Below the pieces are notes generated by a model. It ran no database searches. It saw nothing but the letters and a program-made list of their open reading frames with translations, and was not told where the DNA came from. From Akebia trifoliata (taxonomy: Eukaryota; Streptophyta; Magnoliopsida; Ranunculales; Lardizabalaceae), in contig CM030707.1 in NCBI GenBank assembly GCA_017979445.1, positions 20,590,586-20,654,585 of the forward strand: 64,000 nt of DNA, written 5' to 3'. Position numbers and translations under genes: made by a program. Below, one piece after another: positions 45,513 to 57,969 of this stretch. Position 1 is the stretch's first letter; every line of letters begins with the position of its first letter.

Positions 45513-46856
45513 CATTGATCAAGCCAATCAAAATTAACTCTGCCAAAACCAGTTGAAATAGACTGATTTTTTTTAACAACTTGGCTAGTTTTTTAATACA
45601 CGGCTGAGTAAATCAATTTGGTGTATATATTTACGAATGATTTGAATCAAGTGTTTGTGATTTGTATAGAATGCGACATTGTGATCATAACATCTTTATA
45701 CATTCTATAACAAAATACCCATTAGAAATGAAGACTAAATATATATTTGCCAAATAATGTTGAATTGGTATTCACCTGTTTGAGAAGGTTTGTACTCAGC
45801 CATGTATGTCGGATTGGATAAACCCCCAATACTTATCTGATCCGAAAATTGGGATTTTAAAACCATGCTGCCCATAAGAGAAGCCAATGCTGAATATTTG
45901 AAGTAAAGACAGTCCAGTTAAGTGAACACAATATATAAACTCAAGCATATCTCATACAATACAAGTTCCATTTATGAGGCTCAAGTAAGAGCAATGTGAA
46001 TCGTGAAATGGATCAAGAAATATAAAACCTCTCACATATCTTTAATTTGAACTTTAAGTAACAAAAAAAAAAAAAAAAAACATGGGCCCATTTGGCCATC
46101 TTGATTCCAATACATAAAAATAAAAATAAAAAGATTTACATCATCAAGTTATTGCAGAGAAATCCCTTTGATTCCACATACAATGTCTGGGTGGGTTTTC
46201 CTGACCAAACACAGCCTTGCAAACATTAAAAAGCATGGCCCTCCATCAAAAGGAACCCCTCAACATTCAAACAAATCTAATGACATTTACCTTTACATAC
46301 TTTTTGATGGTCAACATGCAACACAGATGCATCAAATCACACCAACAGCTCCCCTCCCTCTCTTCATTGCTATCAGCTTTTTTAAGAGACAGGAATTGAA
46401 GCATCTCAAGCCCCCCATCAAAAGGTAGGGTTGCAAGAGATGTACAAAAAATCTCTATCACAAAGAAATACTACAACCAATTAAATAAGTGGGTAAGCAG
46501 TAGCATTCATCAATAAAAACACTACAGCCCCACTTCTAATAAACAGTCTTTCATGGCTTCTTCAACCTCTTTCTCTTGGGCCACACGTTTAACTTTCCCC
46601 CCTTTTAGGGAGCTTTCCACTTTAGGATAAAGTGTTTTTTTTTTCAACCTAATCTCCATTGTTGTCTCTTGATCAGACATGTTTAGTATTGGAAATAGAA
46701 ACCCTCACTCAAACCCATATCATATATCCATGAAATGGTAGATAACCAACCAGCCCATTAAAAACCAATAACCCAATTGAAAAAATAAAAATAAAAAAAC
46801 ACAAATCCATACCCAATAAAGATCTCATGACCCACAATGAGATCCATTTGTTTGAT
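45513..46856. other. Spacer and probable CYCD5 3' UTR
   Basis: The part next to the stop codon (about 46150-46856) is likely cyclin 3' UTR on the - strand, but no certain poly(A) signal was chosen. It contains an A run at 46061-46081. Short frames on both strands here have no recognisable domains. Confidence 0.35.
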
Positions 46857-48234
46857 TCAATGGAATTCCTTCTCCTTGTTAAGGTCATAATTTTGATCAT
46901 AATCATCAAATGTAAGCCTTCTCCTCTTAGTTTCAGAAGCAGATGTGAGAGAAGAGTCCTCAAGAACATTAGTTGACATTTTAAATTTCTCCATCTCTAA
47001 TTTCTGCATTAGATTATAGCAAGAAAACACTTGATCCTGGTAAAGAAACATAATCAAGTAAGACCCATTTATCAAAATTCTTTCTTTCTCAATAAATATT
47101 GAGGATATAAATTGTAAAGTTGATGAAAATTAAAGAAAAAGGACTCACATTTTTAAGAGACACACATGATGATACCAAATTCATCTTTAGTTCCACCATT
47201 TTTCTTGTTAATCTTTTATTCGACACTGCTAATACTGCGGCCGCAGCAATAACAGATGGCCGATGATCATCAATTAAGTTCATCTCTATATCAAATAAAA
47301 CAAACTAAATCAAATAAATTTCAATAAACATCAATGTGAAATATAAGTCAAGAGCTGTTATTTACCTTCAATCATGGCTAATATAAGTTCCACAGATTTA
47401 GATACTAAATCTTTTGGTTGAGATTCATGGCTGAATTTGGTGATGAAGAAATGGAGATAAGAAAAAGGAGTGATTGAACCCATTCTCCATTCTAAAGTAT
47501 TTAAAACCAGAAGTTCCATTCTTTGAATCACCTTGTTTTCAAAGTAATATTCTTTGATTTTCCCAAATTCTGATAGAATTGGAACACTGCATTCTTCCAT
47601 CTTTGCAGCCAAAGATAAACATGCCACCGATAGTAATCGAATTGCCCAATCTTTCCCATTCTGTCAAAAACAACAAGATTCAGTAAAAAAAGAAGAAGAA
47701 ACAAACCAATAAAAGAAGGAACAATTAGAGAATCAAGAACAGAGTAGAGAGGGCTGCTAATTACATCAATGTTACGCTTCGATAAGAATCGATCAAAATA
47801 AGTCACAGATAAATAAGCTGTTTGGAAGCCAAATCCAAAAAATGCTGTTGTCTGATTATAACAAAATAAACATAATAACTCAGAGAACTCAACTTAAAAA
47901 TCATTATAAAAAAATAAGACAAAGATTTGAAAATATATGAAGAAAATGGATTGAGACCCACTTTAAGAATCCATCGAAAGGCATCAAAACGAGCACATTT
48001 CAACCAATCTTCAATCATTGTGGAACAATCGTTGAAAGATCTTCCATGGGTTTTGATTTCAAAACTGTTTTCTCTCTCAATCAGAGTTTTAATATAATCA
48101 TCTTCAGTTTCTGAGAAAGGGTAATTGTTAAAGTTAATGAAGAGTCCTTCTTCAATCTGTTCTTCATCTAAAAACGATTCACTTTCTTTACAAAGAAGGC
48201 TAGAGAGAGAAAAAGAAGAACCAGTTTCCTCCAT
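46857..48234 (-). CDS. CYCD5;1: D-type cyclin, CYCD5 subgroup
   Basis: G1/S regulator that should bind a cyclin-dependent kinase and retinoblastoma-related protein in the nucleus. Coding exons (- strand): 48234-47962, 47851-47765, 47660-47366, 47285-47149, 47036-46857. All are GT-AG and phases join to 323 aa, the same length as Arabidopsis CYCD5;1. The N-terminus carries the Rb-binding LxCxE motif as LLCKE, residues 13-17, followed by an acidic stretch. The cyclin N box spans roughly 48-190 with ARFDAFRWILK (81-91), QTAYLSVTYFDRFLSKR and LSVACLSLAAKMEE (about 130-143, containing the CDK-contact Lys and Glu). A cyclin C fold follows (ITPFSYLHFF, HRPSVIAAAAVLA). The tail KRRRLTFDDYDQ resembles the C-terminal motif of CYCD5;1. 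Start chosen as the only ATG upstream of LxCxE. No damage seen. Convergent with the ACA gene. Confidence 0.93.
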
Positions 48235-48264
48235 TTTTATTTGTTAATTATCTACACAAGAACT

Positions 48265-48309
48265 CTATAAGCGTCGTCTATGTGTGTGTGTGTGAGAGAG
48301 AGAGAGATT
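48265..48309. repeat. Compound (TG)n(AG)n microsatellite in the CYCD5 5' flank
   Basis: TGTGTGTGTGTGTGTGAGAGAGAGAGAG lies (read in two parts) 35-75 bp upstream of the cyclin start codon, so it would fall in the 5' UTR or core promoter. Confidence 0.85.
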
Positions 48310-48793
48310 CAACTTTTGGAAGTATTTTTTGCGGTTGCACAGTTAAATATGACTAGTCGCTAAATCTCTCCAAATGTTGCAAGATTTTAGTCTTGGGTGT
48401 TGAGGGAGGTGGTAGACCCAGAGGTGAAGGTAGGGCCATGGTATTAAAAATCGTCCAAGACTGAGATGACTCGGCTGACTCATTTCATTATCATTCGTGG
48501 CCCGAATCTTTGAGATTTGGGGACAATTAGATCATGAGGGAGCATAATTTTAATAACATTCGCAAATGATTAATGGATTCTTCTATTTGAATTATTCTTC
48601 ACATTGACTCGATATATTGTACAACTCTTTTATGGAGTCAATTAGGAATTTTGTTATTATTATTATTTTTTTTAAAAAGAAAAGTAATTAGTTTTTATTA
48701 TTTAATAAAAATATAATCTAAATGATTGTACATCTTATAATTCACCTTGTTTGGATAGAAAATTATAGAATAATGATGAATGCAAGTTATTTT

Positions 48794-48904
48794 AGGTAAA
48801 CAACTGATGTGGTAAGGGTAAATAATCATAGATCTGTTTCATGTGTATCCCGAAGAAAAAGATCTATGATTCTGTGCCCTTGCCACTTCAATCGTGTACC
48901 CAAA
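48794..48904. mobile_element. Small MITE with about 40-bp inverted arms
   Basis: The left GATGTGGTAAGGG..AATCATAGATCT pairs with the right AGATCTATGATT..CCCTTGCCACTTC, with a short central loop (GTTTCATGTGTATCCCGAAG). About 111 bp. It is about 550 bp upstream of the cyclin start. Confidence 0.6.
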
Positions 48905-49430
48905 ACCGAGGGTATTCATCACGACTCAAAATTATAATTACCCAATTATAAATCAAGTTGAGTGATTTATCATATAAGAGATTATTTGACTCGGATGAGT
49001 CAACAAGGGAACGAGACAAGATGGAAAACCAAGTTTTAAAACCGTGTAAAGAATAAAGAAGCCCATGGGCTTAAGTGAGAGCTAGGAAAACTCAACGTCA
49101 ATATCTTCATAATTACAATACAAAACATTGCTGTCCAATAGCCCACGAGACAAATACCACATTTCATACTGTGGGTTCAGTGAAGCAATGACACATGAAT
49201 GTTTGGCCCACTGGTTGGTGCGTTATTATTATTATTATTTGGGTTTTGTTACCATCTTTTTTTTAACCAGTGGAATCGTTTGTCAATGAAAATGTCAAAT
49301 TTAACAACTAAAAGTCAAAATCAGATTAAGCTGGATCTTTTGACTTATAGAGATACTAATAGATGGCCAAATAAACAAATAACCAACTAGTTCATGAAGT
49401 CAGTTGACTAAACAGGTGTATATATATATA
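48905..49430. other. Gene-free spacer
   Basis: AT-rich; the open frame on + at 49199-49390 is not recognised as a gene. Confidence 0.3.
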
Positions 49431-49600
49431 GGGTCAAGTTGAAGAGCCAATAATATAGTCAAGGTGTTTTGTCTTATATGGGCTAGACGTTTCAAAATGG
49501 ATTGATTTTTTGTGAGGATAATTTCTATGTCGAGGAAATTATCCTCATAAAAAATCAGCATATTCCGAAACTTCTAGTCCCATTGAAACTGATTTAAAAA
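49431..49600. mobile_element. Nested-palindrome element G, truncated
   Basis: Follows a TATATATATA run (49421-49430), then GGGTCAAGTTG, then the family hairpin GATTGATTTTTTGTGAGGAT..AATTATCCTCATAAAAAATCAGC. Only the left arm is present; the right arm is missing after about 49600. It is a half element of the family at 17-19 kb and 25.3 kb. Confidence 0.65.
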
Positions 49601-50361
49601 TTAACAGGCCACGATAGGACTAACAATGATCCATTTTTATCTGATAGCTGACTCAATCCCATCCGAAAAATAGGATTTGTATCGGAGTTTTAATTCTATG
49701 GATCGGATTTGGATAGAAATACAGATTTGATCAATTTTCATATTGAACTTAGTCTGAACCGATAAAAGTCTGGGTCTGAATTCAATTCTCTCTATCTTCA
49801 AAATACATATATAACTTATTTTATCGATTACTTTCATATTCGATTTAGGGTTTTAGTTTTTTCCTTCGTCAATAAGGTTTGAATCTGCATCGTCGATGGA
49901 AGCTTCGGCCAATAAGATGTAGAATTAAACTTGTAATTACCAAAGAAATTATTGGATTAACCAATGTTCCAATTCAAAATTAGGTTGATATGTTCAAGAC
50001 TGCAAAAATGTGAATTTTCACACTAATATCCCACTGGCATTATCCATGATATTTCAATTTAATCATTTTTTACAATGGCGATTCTCATACTATACATTTT
50101 TTCAATAACTACACTTCATACTTTTATTTCTCTCTCTCTCTTTTTTTATTTTTTATTTTAAAAGGTTCATCCTTTTTAGAACTGAATGATGGATAACCCT
50201 TCTTAGAGTACATAATCTAATTCATTGGTTCTTTTTTAATTATTTATGTTTCTATTTTGTTGATTAAAAACATATTAAACACTTTAAAGTGTTTGCTTGA
50301 GAAAATATGAAAGTTGAGAGGTAGATCTCCAAAATGCCCCCAAGATAGGACAGATCATAAC
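49601..50361. other. Gene-free spacer
   Basis: AT-rich. Words such as ATCGGATTTGGATAGAAATAC and TTGAACTTAGTCTGAACC near 49680-49770 look like the interior of a decayed hAT element, but no ends were found. Confidence 0.3.
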
Positions 50362-50624
50362 CAGGGGTGGATTTACAATGGGGGCAGTGGGGGCAATTGC
50401 CCCCACAAGAATTTCTAAAATCAATAGGGAGATACTAATAATTTTTTTTTTTAAAATTTAACATTCTACTGCTTTGCCCCCATAAAAGTTTTGAAAATTT
50501 TTCTATTTGTAATTTGCCCCCACAAATTTTTTTAACATTCTACAATTGTGCCCCCATAGAAAATCAGAAAAATTTTCTATTTGTAATTTGCCCCCACGAA
50601 AACAAAATCCTGGCTCCGCCCCTG
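50362..50624. mobile_element. hAT-type MITE (family CAGGGGCGGA), copy 3, ATCATAAC duplication
   Basis: 263 bp. Ends CAGGGGTGGATTTACAATGG and CCTGGCTCCGCCCCTG. The exact 8-bp duplication ATCATAAC lies at 50354-50361 and 50625-50632. The interior contains four or five GCCCCCAC blocks and an internal direct repeat (AATTTTTCTATTTGTAATTTGCCCCCAC, read in parts, twice). The best-preserved member here. Confidence 0.92.
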
Positions 50625-50632
50625 ATCATAAC

Positions 50633-52403
50633 GATATATATTCTCTCAAATCATGGAACCTAAGAAAAATGGCTCTCTTCATGGTTGTGGGTGTCATCTT
50701 CTAGTAGGAAGTTTGTCTCCTCCTCCATGATGAGATGCCTATATATGCAGGAGGACAATGCCACGAGGAATGCTAAGATGCAAGAGCTTAGAAGTCTCAT
50801 CGAGCGCCAATTGAAGATAACTTCTTACAATGCATGTGTTGTATTATACTCTATGTTACAATTATTGATTGGTTGAAATGACTAATTAGCTTTTATTATT
50901 AATTGTTGTTTATCAACTTGAGGCTCCAGTGGACCCAACCACATTATTTGCCAAGGTAATTGATGTAGATTTTATTTAATAATAAAATGCATATATAAAC
51001 ACATTTATTTTTTACAATAGATTTTAGTTATTGAATTAATTTGATCGATAAAATACATGTGCATTCACAGATTATATTTATAATAGATAAATAATTATTA
51101 ATGAAGTCTTTTAGCAACAATTTTTAATTGCCGAGAAATCTAGATATAAAAATATCATTATTCGCTACTACTTCAATATATATCAATAGTTGATAACTAC
51201 CTCTAAAAGGTATTTACAAATTAATTCCTTTTATAATTCTATTAAAATAAAATAATTTATCGATGGTTACATAACCACCTCTCATATGGGTTTTGTCTAT
51301 AGTGATCGTAGAAAATGTCATTGAAACAAAACCAATTCATCGGTAACGAGCATGTTTTGGCTTTAATTAAGAGAAAGTTGGAATAAAATTCAGTGAAAGT
51401 TTGTGTGACAGAGATATTGGTGACGTTTTGTGTATGTGTTGCTCAATAAATTTCTGACAATTTCTAGATCTTCACTAACATTATATAACCACCAGTGAAA
51501 ATTTCAAATACCATTAGAATATTACTTATTTTTGAAACATGAAACTACTCCTCCTTCACAATGGATTACTTACAATCACTTTATATAAAAAATATGAAGG
51601 ATAATTATTGTATCCATTGATATAATATACAAAAATGTTTATCACCAACAAGAGTGTTTCATATGTATATTAAAAATATAAAATCATGGAAATTTTCTTA
51701 CCTTTTTTCATGATCAAGTCCTTTTAAGTAACAAACAAAAGTTAAAAAAAAAGAATCATAGAAAAAGATTTTGATATTTTTTATAATATATTTCTTAAAA
51801 AAATATACTTTAAATAAGGGTTAGGATATGTTGACTTATGAAGAATGACTCATAGAAAAAATACACAATCCCAACCATGTAAACATTAAATCCAACAAAT
51901 GAGATTTATCTTATTTGAATACATATAAACCCTAATAGTTGGATTTCACGCTTACACGGTTGAGTTCATGTGTTTTCTCATAAGTAATTCTTCATGAGTC
52001 ATCGGTGCCCTACCCTTTAAATAAATAAAAAATTAAAATATATTTTGTTGGCCTCTTTTGTGTTGTTCAGAGTGTATAGTGAAAGAACGAAAATAAAGAA
52101 AAGGAATTATAATGATTTTCAGGTGTACAATGTATAAATATCAATATCTACAATTAAATAATTAAGCATATTTTACTTCTTAAAATAAGTAATATACTAA
52201 TGATGTTGTTGGATATATTATATCTTACAATATTGCACTTCATAATTTCTTAGTCAACTGTAGTAAAATTATTCAACTATTGTAAAGAAAAGTAATCATG
52301 TGATGAAAAGATCAATGGGTTTGCTAAGGGATAATTTGTAATGAAATTTATAAACAAAGTTTAAATAATTTCAATGGAGAGGAGAATCTTTAAATGGTAC
52401 CAA
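50633..52403. other. Gene-free spacer
   Basis: Very AT-rich, with no supported gene. A short frame at 50685-50876 has no recognisable domain. Confidence 0.35.
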
Positions 52404-53203
52404 GGGATTGTTTGGTTCGGATTGAAGAACCTGATTCTCAATTCTTATTATGGATTATCAAAATTAGATTATAGAAACTGATTTCCAGAATTCAAAATCT
52501 CATTTGGCTAACATTGTTTCTGATAATTGATTTTGTAGAAAAAAAAAATTACTAAATTACACATCTTGATATTGAAAATGAGAGTAAAATTATGTATCCC
52601 AAATATAGAAAACAATCAATATTTGAAAGAAAAATCAAATATTTTTGGAAAAAGATTAAAAAAAGAGAGCATTTAGGTTATTTTCTATTAATTTTCAAGT
52701 GAATTGTATATTAAGGAGCATGTTAAGGTCGCCTAAAAAAATTATAAATTATTATTATTATCACCATTATTACTACCATTGTTATTAGTTAAAATTATGT
52801 TTATATTAGTATTAGTTATTATTGTTATTGATTTATTATTATTATTATTTATTTTGTATGGTTATTATTATCATCCTCATCATTATTTATAATTATGGTG
52901 GTTGTTGACTCCATGATTACTACTATTGTTATTAATTATAATATCTATAATTATTTTTTTTATTAATATTAGTTATTATTGTAATTAATTTATTATTATT
53001 ATTATTATTATTTCAATATCGACATAAGTGGATTGTGTGTGAGAATCAATAGAAACGATCTTAGAACTGTTTCTGATTCTCCATGATTTTGATTTTGGAT
53101 CATGAAATAATTAGATCAATAATCCAAATCAAACATTGCATTAGATTCTAGAATCCGATTATGAGCCAGAATTAGATTCTAGAATATGAACTAAACGCCC
53201 ACT
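52404..53203. mobile_element. Nonautonomous DNA transposon, GATTATAGA family, copy 2
   Basis: Starts GGGATTGTTTGGTTCGGATTG and ends AACTAAACGCCC. Both ends and much of the interior match 13884-14538, including AGATTATAGAAACTGATTTCC-type words and AATCAATAGAAACG. The middle is (TTA)n-rich. The flanks CAA and TAA could be a diverged 3-bp Harbinger-type duplication. Confidence 0.65.
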
Positions 53204-53688
53204 AAGATTTGGATCTAATCCACTAGTGCTTCGTGTGAATCGGTTGGAGAGCTAGTGTAGAATATTTGGTAAAGTGGTAAAAAGATCTCAAAGTCCTTTA
53301 CATCTATCACTTTGAGCATTGCTAGTGGGAAACAAATCAGACAGCGGATTCTCTTTCCAAGTTGGGGTTGAATGTGGATTCAGTAGTTAGGGTGGTCGTC
53401 TTCTTTGAATCTTCCAAACAAGTTATGTTTAATAATGTAATATTCACGTTTGTAAGATCATTTTTTATTAATAAAAGAGTGGGGTCCCTTAAAATTACTG
53501 ATAAAAAAACATATTAGAGGTTACCATGTTGTACCATAGTGTTTTTAATTGAGAGAGAGAGAAAGAGAGCAACAAAAATAAATATTGAGGGAGATATAAG
53601 AGAACAAGAAAAAGAAATGAGAGGATGAAGGATGTCTCCTGCCTAACCACATGGGAAATTCCAGACTCTCACCAACCAACCCTACTCC

Positions 53689-53691
<3 letters not shown>

Positions 53692-53719
<28 letters not shown>
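53692..53719. repeat. (CT)n microsatellite
   Basis: About 28 bp of CT dinucleotide. The surrounding 53640-54320 is less AT-rich than the rest of the arm, but no gene could be supported there. Confidence 0.92.
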
Positions 53720-55776
53720 TAGATGAAGGGAAAAAAATACAAATATTTCTAGTTTTCTACCACCTTGTGACACTCACACCAACTTTTCTTTGTTCTTTTT
53801 AATTAAAGAAAGAAAAAAAAATAGTGAGATAAGACTTCTAAGTTCCAAAGAGTAAGGCCAACTAAGCTAGTCTTGTCAAACACCCATGTCTCTCACAATT
53901 CACAAAGGCCCATCTCCATTTCCCATTTAAATAATGCAGCAAGTTAGTTAGGTTTTTGATAGGTAAAAAGTGGAAAGAATGCAAGACTAAGGGACTACAA
54001 TGTACATAATTGAAGTTGTTGCCTTAAATTTCTGACTGAAAGTTGCCCCCCACATTTACACACTCATTCTTATGCCATCTTTTTCAGCAAAAGCTCCTCC
54101 TGCGCATGCCCATCCCAACCTTACCTTGCAATTCCTCAGAGAGAGAGAAGGGTTTGTTTCCCAATGTTTTGACCACTCTGACTCTTCAAACTTCCCACTT
54201 CAAAGCCACCTGGACACTGACCTTACATGTGCGCGTTGGCCCCAATACGGATGGGTCGCCCTTCAAATCAGGGCATCCGAATCCGACTCCGACACAAGGG
54301 CCTAAGCTTTAGTATTTCTTTGGCCTTTTAGCAACAAAGACAAAGCTGTTGTACTCTTCTTTAACGCTAGTTTGTAGATGAATGTGTTTCTTACTAAGGC
54401 TGCACCCATACAACTAGTACTAATGTTTTGGTGAATTAAAAAATGCTTAGTGACTGTTGTTTGCTTGGATGATAGATTTTTCTCAATGATGAGTTTTAGG
54501 AGGGTTGTTTGCTTAGGAAATCAATTTCTCAAGAAAATGTTGTTTGCTTGATTTCATGTCGTTGTTGGTTACCTTACTGGATTGTACCTCGATCTCATGT
54601 ATTTTTTTTTTTTTTCATTCTTTTTTATGCATTGGGTTAAAACATTTGAATCAAGAGGATTGGAAGTGCTGATCACGTATTTTGAGCTTATAGTTTTTTG
54701 TGACTATGGGAAATTAATGGAAAATAAGGCTAAAATGTTTACATACCCCCATTAAATTTTAATAGCTCTTACTTATGATTCTACTCTCTGTTATGTAATA
54801 TATGTATTGTATTATGTTGTGCTACGCAAAATTGCGAGGGTGTAGGGGTTTTCTATATTTTAGGATTAAGAAAAAATTAATTATTAAAGATTTTCTATTT
54901 TTGGGGGGTTTCTGTTTTTTTGAACGGATTTTAGCAATTCCCAACTTTATAAATAGAGATCTCTAAGACTGTAAAACTTGAGAGAAAATAATGATTGTTA
55001 TTGTTCTGATTCGTGGATGTAGGTACACTGCCAAACCACATAAATTCTTGTGTTATTGCGATTTTTGTCGTCTTTGCTATTTCATTTTTTCACTCTTGTT
55101 AATTTTTATTAATTATTATATCCTCATTAAAATTTAATATTTATGATTATTCTATCATTAAATTTCAATAATTAGGATTATAGCATTCAATCATTAAAAT
55201 TGAATTTTATTTTATTATTTTTCATTTAATATTATTTTAGGAATGAAACTTAGAAAAAATAATTTAGAGTTTAATACCTGTCTATTAAAATTTTATCCCA
55301 TTGTCCAAAATACCATTTTGGAACACCCCTTTTTAGTAAATAATAATTCCAACTTCTACCCAAAATACAACACTTCTCCAATATGGTCACCAATTATAAT
55401 TTATCAAAATTTATTTCTCAACTTCACCAATATTTCTAAACCACTGAAACTAACAGCATTGCCAATACCCCTTTTTCACTTGCTGAGAATTTTGAATTTG
55501 TATGGTAATGCCATCTGTCAATTTCTCACAGGGTCAGAAAACTTGAGGCCCATTTTCTCACATTGACCATCAACCGATTCTGATCATTTTTGGGCCCAAA
55601 TCTTATTTTCTAAATCCAATTAGGCCCTTAAAGTCAACTTGGTTCAAAGAAATCCCGTCCTTCTCCACCCCTATATCCAAACAAATCACCAGATTTGTTG
55701 CACCAAATTGGACTGAACCCACTATAACATTTAAAGTCCTTGGTTATTTAAATGACCATAGATGGTGTTTAGGATT
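53720..55776. other. Gene-free spacer
   Basis: Two overlapping open frames on + (54043-54312, 54072-54305) have no recognisable domain and no splice-consistent neighbours. AT-rich elsewhere. Confidence 0.35.
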
Positions 55777-56345
55777 GTGTATTTCTGAATCTTGACGAGC
55801 ATCCAATGATCTGGATATAGGGATTGTCGATACAAACACTTGCACTATCTCAAGATTCTCACTAAGTTGCTGATCTCCATTTCTTGTGCCCCTTGGTGTA
55901 CCTGCAACAACATCTCTCCAAAGATCAAGTCAAGACCTTAGTACAAAAAGTATAGCGTTTTTTAGAGAGGGAATTGCATACTTTTTAGTGTCCATTATTC
56001 TTGTATTTATAGGGTTTCAACCCTAGAAACCCTAGGATTTTTCCCGATTTTCTTACTAAATTCCCTCCCTTACTATTTTATTAGGGATGTACCTACCCCT
56101 TATTACGTGCTCGTTCTTTCCTTCGAATCAGGAGTTTATCTTTGTGAATTCTGGCTATTATCGTGATCGAATCCCTGATTTTTGGGGATTCAATTGGATG
56201 AATATTTCCTCTGTGTTCTGACTTAACTTCATCCGAACTCTGAGAGCCCCTACTATGTCCGATCTCCAAATTTCCCTCTTTCATATATTCGTGTCTTTCC
56301 ATCATCTAGCTCTCTTTCTTTCGACCTCTCCACATCCGACTCTTT
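55777..56345 (-). mobile_element. Possible solo LTR or LTR fragment
   Basis: On the - strand a TATA box (CCTATAAATACAAGAATAATGG, about 56012-55991) is followed by a leader-like stretch (GTTGTTGCAGGTACACCAAGG) and an ATACACA end near 55777. The upstream limit and target duplication were not found. It may be the LTR of an unidentified retroelement, or a plain promoter-like sequence. Confidence 0.35.
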
Positions 56346-56800
56346 TAAGAAATGAGATTTGATAGGTTAGATTCTTCTAAGGTATAGGATCTCGGCACTT
56401 CCTATTTATGATCCCAACGTGGACATGTCATTCTTTGGTGTCATATGAAAAATACCCTCCTCAGGGACTACAACTTACCCTGGCCAATCTCAAAAACCAC
56501 ATATTACCTAGATGTTTCCAATTGTTCGATACAAAACCTATATTTTGGTTGCCCAATGACAAACGCCTTGACCTCAATCTTTTCTTAGAGACTAATAGAA
56601 AATGACTTTAAAATTTTCCCTCATCTCCTCGTCCACCTTAGGATTCTATCTCCTTCAACCTTTAGACCTTAAAAATAATATAGGATTTGGGTGGAGGGAG
56701 GGGGAGTATAAAACAATGGATTTTGGGACAAAAAAATCAAGGGTTTTCTGGTGATTGAAGATAAGATTAAATATGCTAAACATATGACTTGTGATAATTT

Positions 56801-56952
56801 GACGCCCCCCTCTGACGTACACCCTCATCACATAACCATAGATCATTTGCCTTAGGATACACAAGAAAAAGTTTTATGATTCTACTTTTCTCGAGGCAAA
56901 TGATCAACGGTTCTATGATGGGAGCGTATGTCAAAGGTGGGAGGGGGGGCGT
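56801..56952. mobile_element. MITE with GACGCCCCCC ends
   Basis: The left GACGCCCCCCTCTGACGTACACCC pairs with the right GTATGTCAAAGGTGGGAGGGGGGGCGTT (read in parts). Inside, ATAGATCATTTGCCTT pairs with AGGCAAATGATCAACG. About 152 bp. An adjacent tract (56690-56705) is G-rich. Confidence 0.68.
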
Positions 56953-57184
56953 TGAAAATCATCCTTAATTATTCTAAAAATATTTACCCTTGAGATTGAA
57001 GAGCTTGAAGAGGATATAATTTTGGTACAATAATCAAGGTATTTTTCTTTGAGGTTGAAGATGAGGGCATTTAGGTCATTTCTTTGTTAATCTAACCGAG
57101 TAGACTGAGATCTAGTGGTATTCCCAATTTGAGAACAGGGGTATCTCAGATATTCAACAAAAGCTGGAGAAGAGCGTCTGAATC

Positions 57185-57945
57185 ATCATCTTCTTCTTCT
57201 TCCTTTTTTTTTTTTAATCATTATTATTAGGGTCCATGAGTAGAGTTGATTGATTGCAACTTTGCAACCTTATCGATTGAAAATGCTTAGGGTGTGGCTT
57301 AGGCTTGGACCTAGTTTCGAGGCTACTTGTCTGTGAAGCTGTGCATGGGCCTGGTCGGCCCAAGAATCTTGATTAAGACACTAACTCGATCTAAAATGTT
57401 TAATTTTAGAAAAACTTAATAAACTACAATATACATATGTTACTTCAAGATATGAGACAGTTTTCAATTAATTAAGAAAGAGAGATTAGTGATCAATAAT
57501 TAGTGAGTTAAGGTTGGTTTTGAACCCTTGTAGTGGTGCTTCAAAGTCACCCTTAATTATTTGACTTTTTTCTTTTCTTTTTATCTTCCTTTCTTAATTA
57601 TTAGGGGCCCTGAGTAAAGTCGATTGATAGCAACTTGCAACATTATTGATAGAAAATGATTTGCATAGGCTTGGGCCTAGTTTGAAGGCCAACTGTCTGT
57701 GAAGGTCTACATGGGCTTTGTTGAACCGAGAGGGCCTTGATTGAGACACTATCTTTTAAATTTTAATCTCTCGAAATGTTTATATAAAAAGTATAAATAT
57801 AAATGTTTGATCTGATTATATATTCTGAGGATAGAATGTAAATATATCCCCCTAAATCATACATGTTTTACTTTAAGTAATGAGGCAGTTTTGTTCTTTC
57901 TTGGATAGTCAAACCAGATTAGTGGCTTGTAATTAATAATGATTA
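57185..57945. repeat. Diverged tandem duplication, about 2 x 375 bp
   Basis: Unit 1 (about 57185-57560) and unit 2 (about 57565-57945) share in order GAGTA(A/G)AGT(C/T)GATTGAT, GCAACTT.GCAAC.TTAT, GGCCTAGTTT-type words, CTGTCTGTGAAG, TTGAT(T)AAGACACTA-type words and GAGACAGTTTT/GAGGCAGTTTT. Clearly older than the 149-bp duplication at 9072. Unit 1 also holds a - strand SINE-like end (GGTTCAAAACC, ACTAATTATTGATCACTAATC). Confidence 0.65.
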
Positions 57946-57969
57946 AAGATGAGACATAAAGGACATACG

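Noticed and set aside
54043..54312. Two overlapping open frames of 77-89 codons on +
   Set aside because: No recognisable domain, two frames open at once as in non-coding GC-richer DNA, and no supporting exons nearby.
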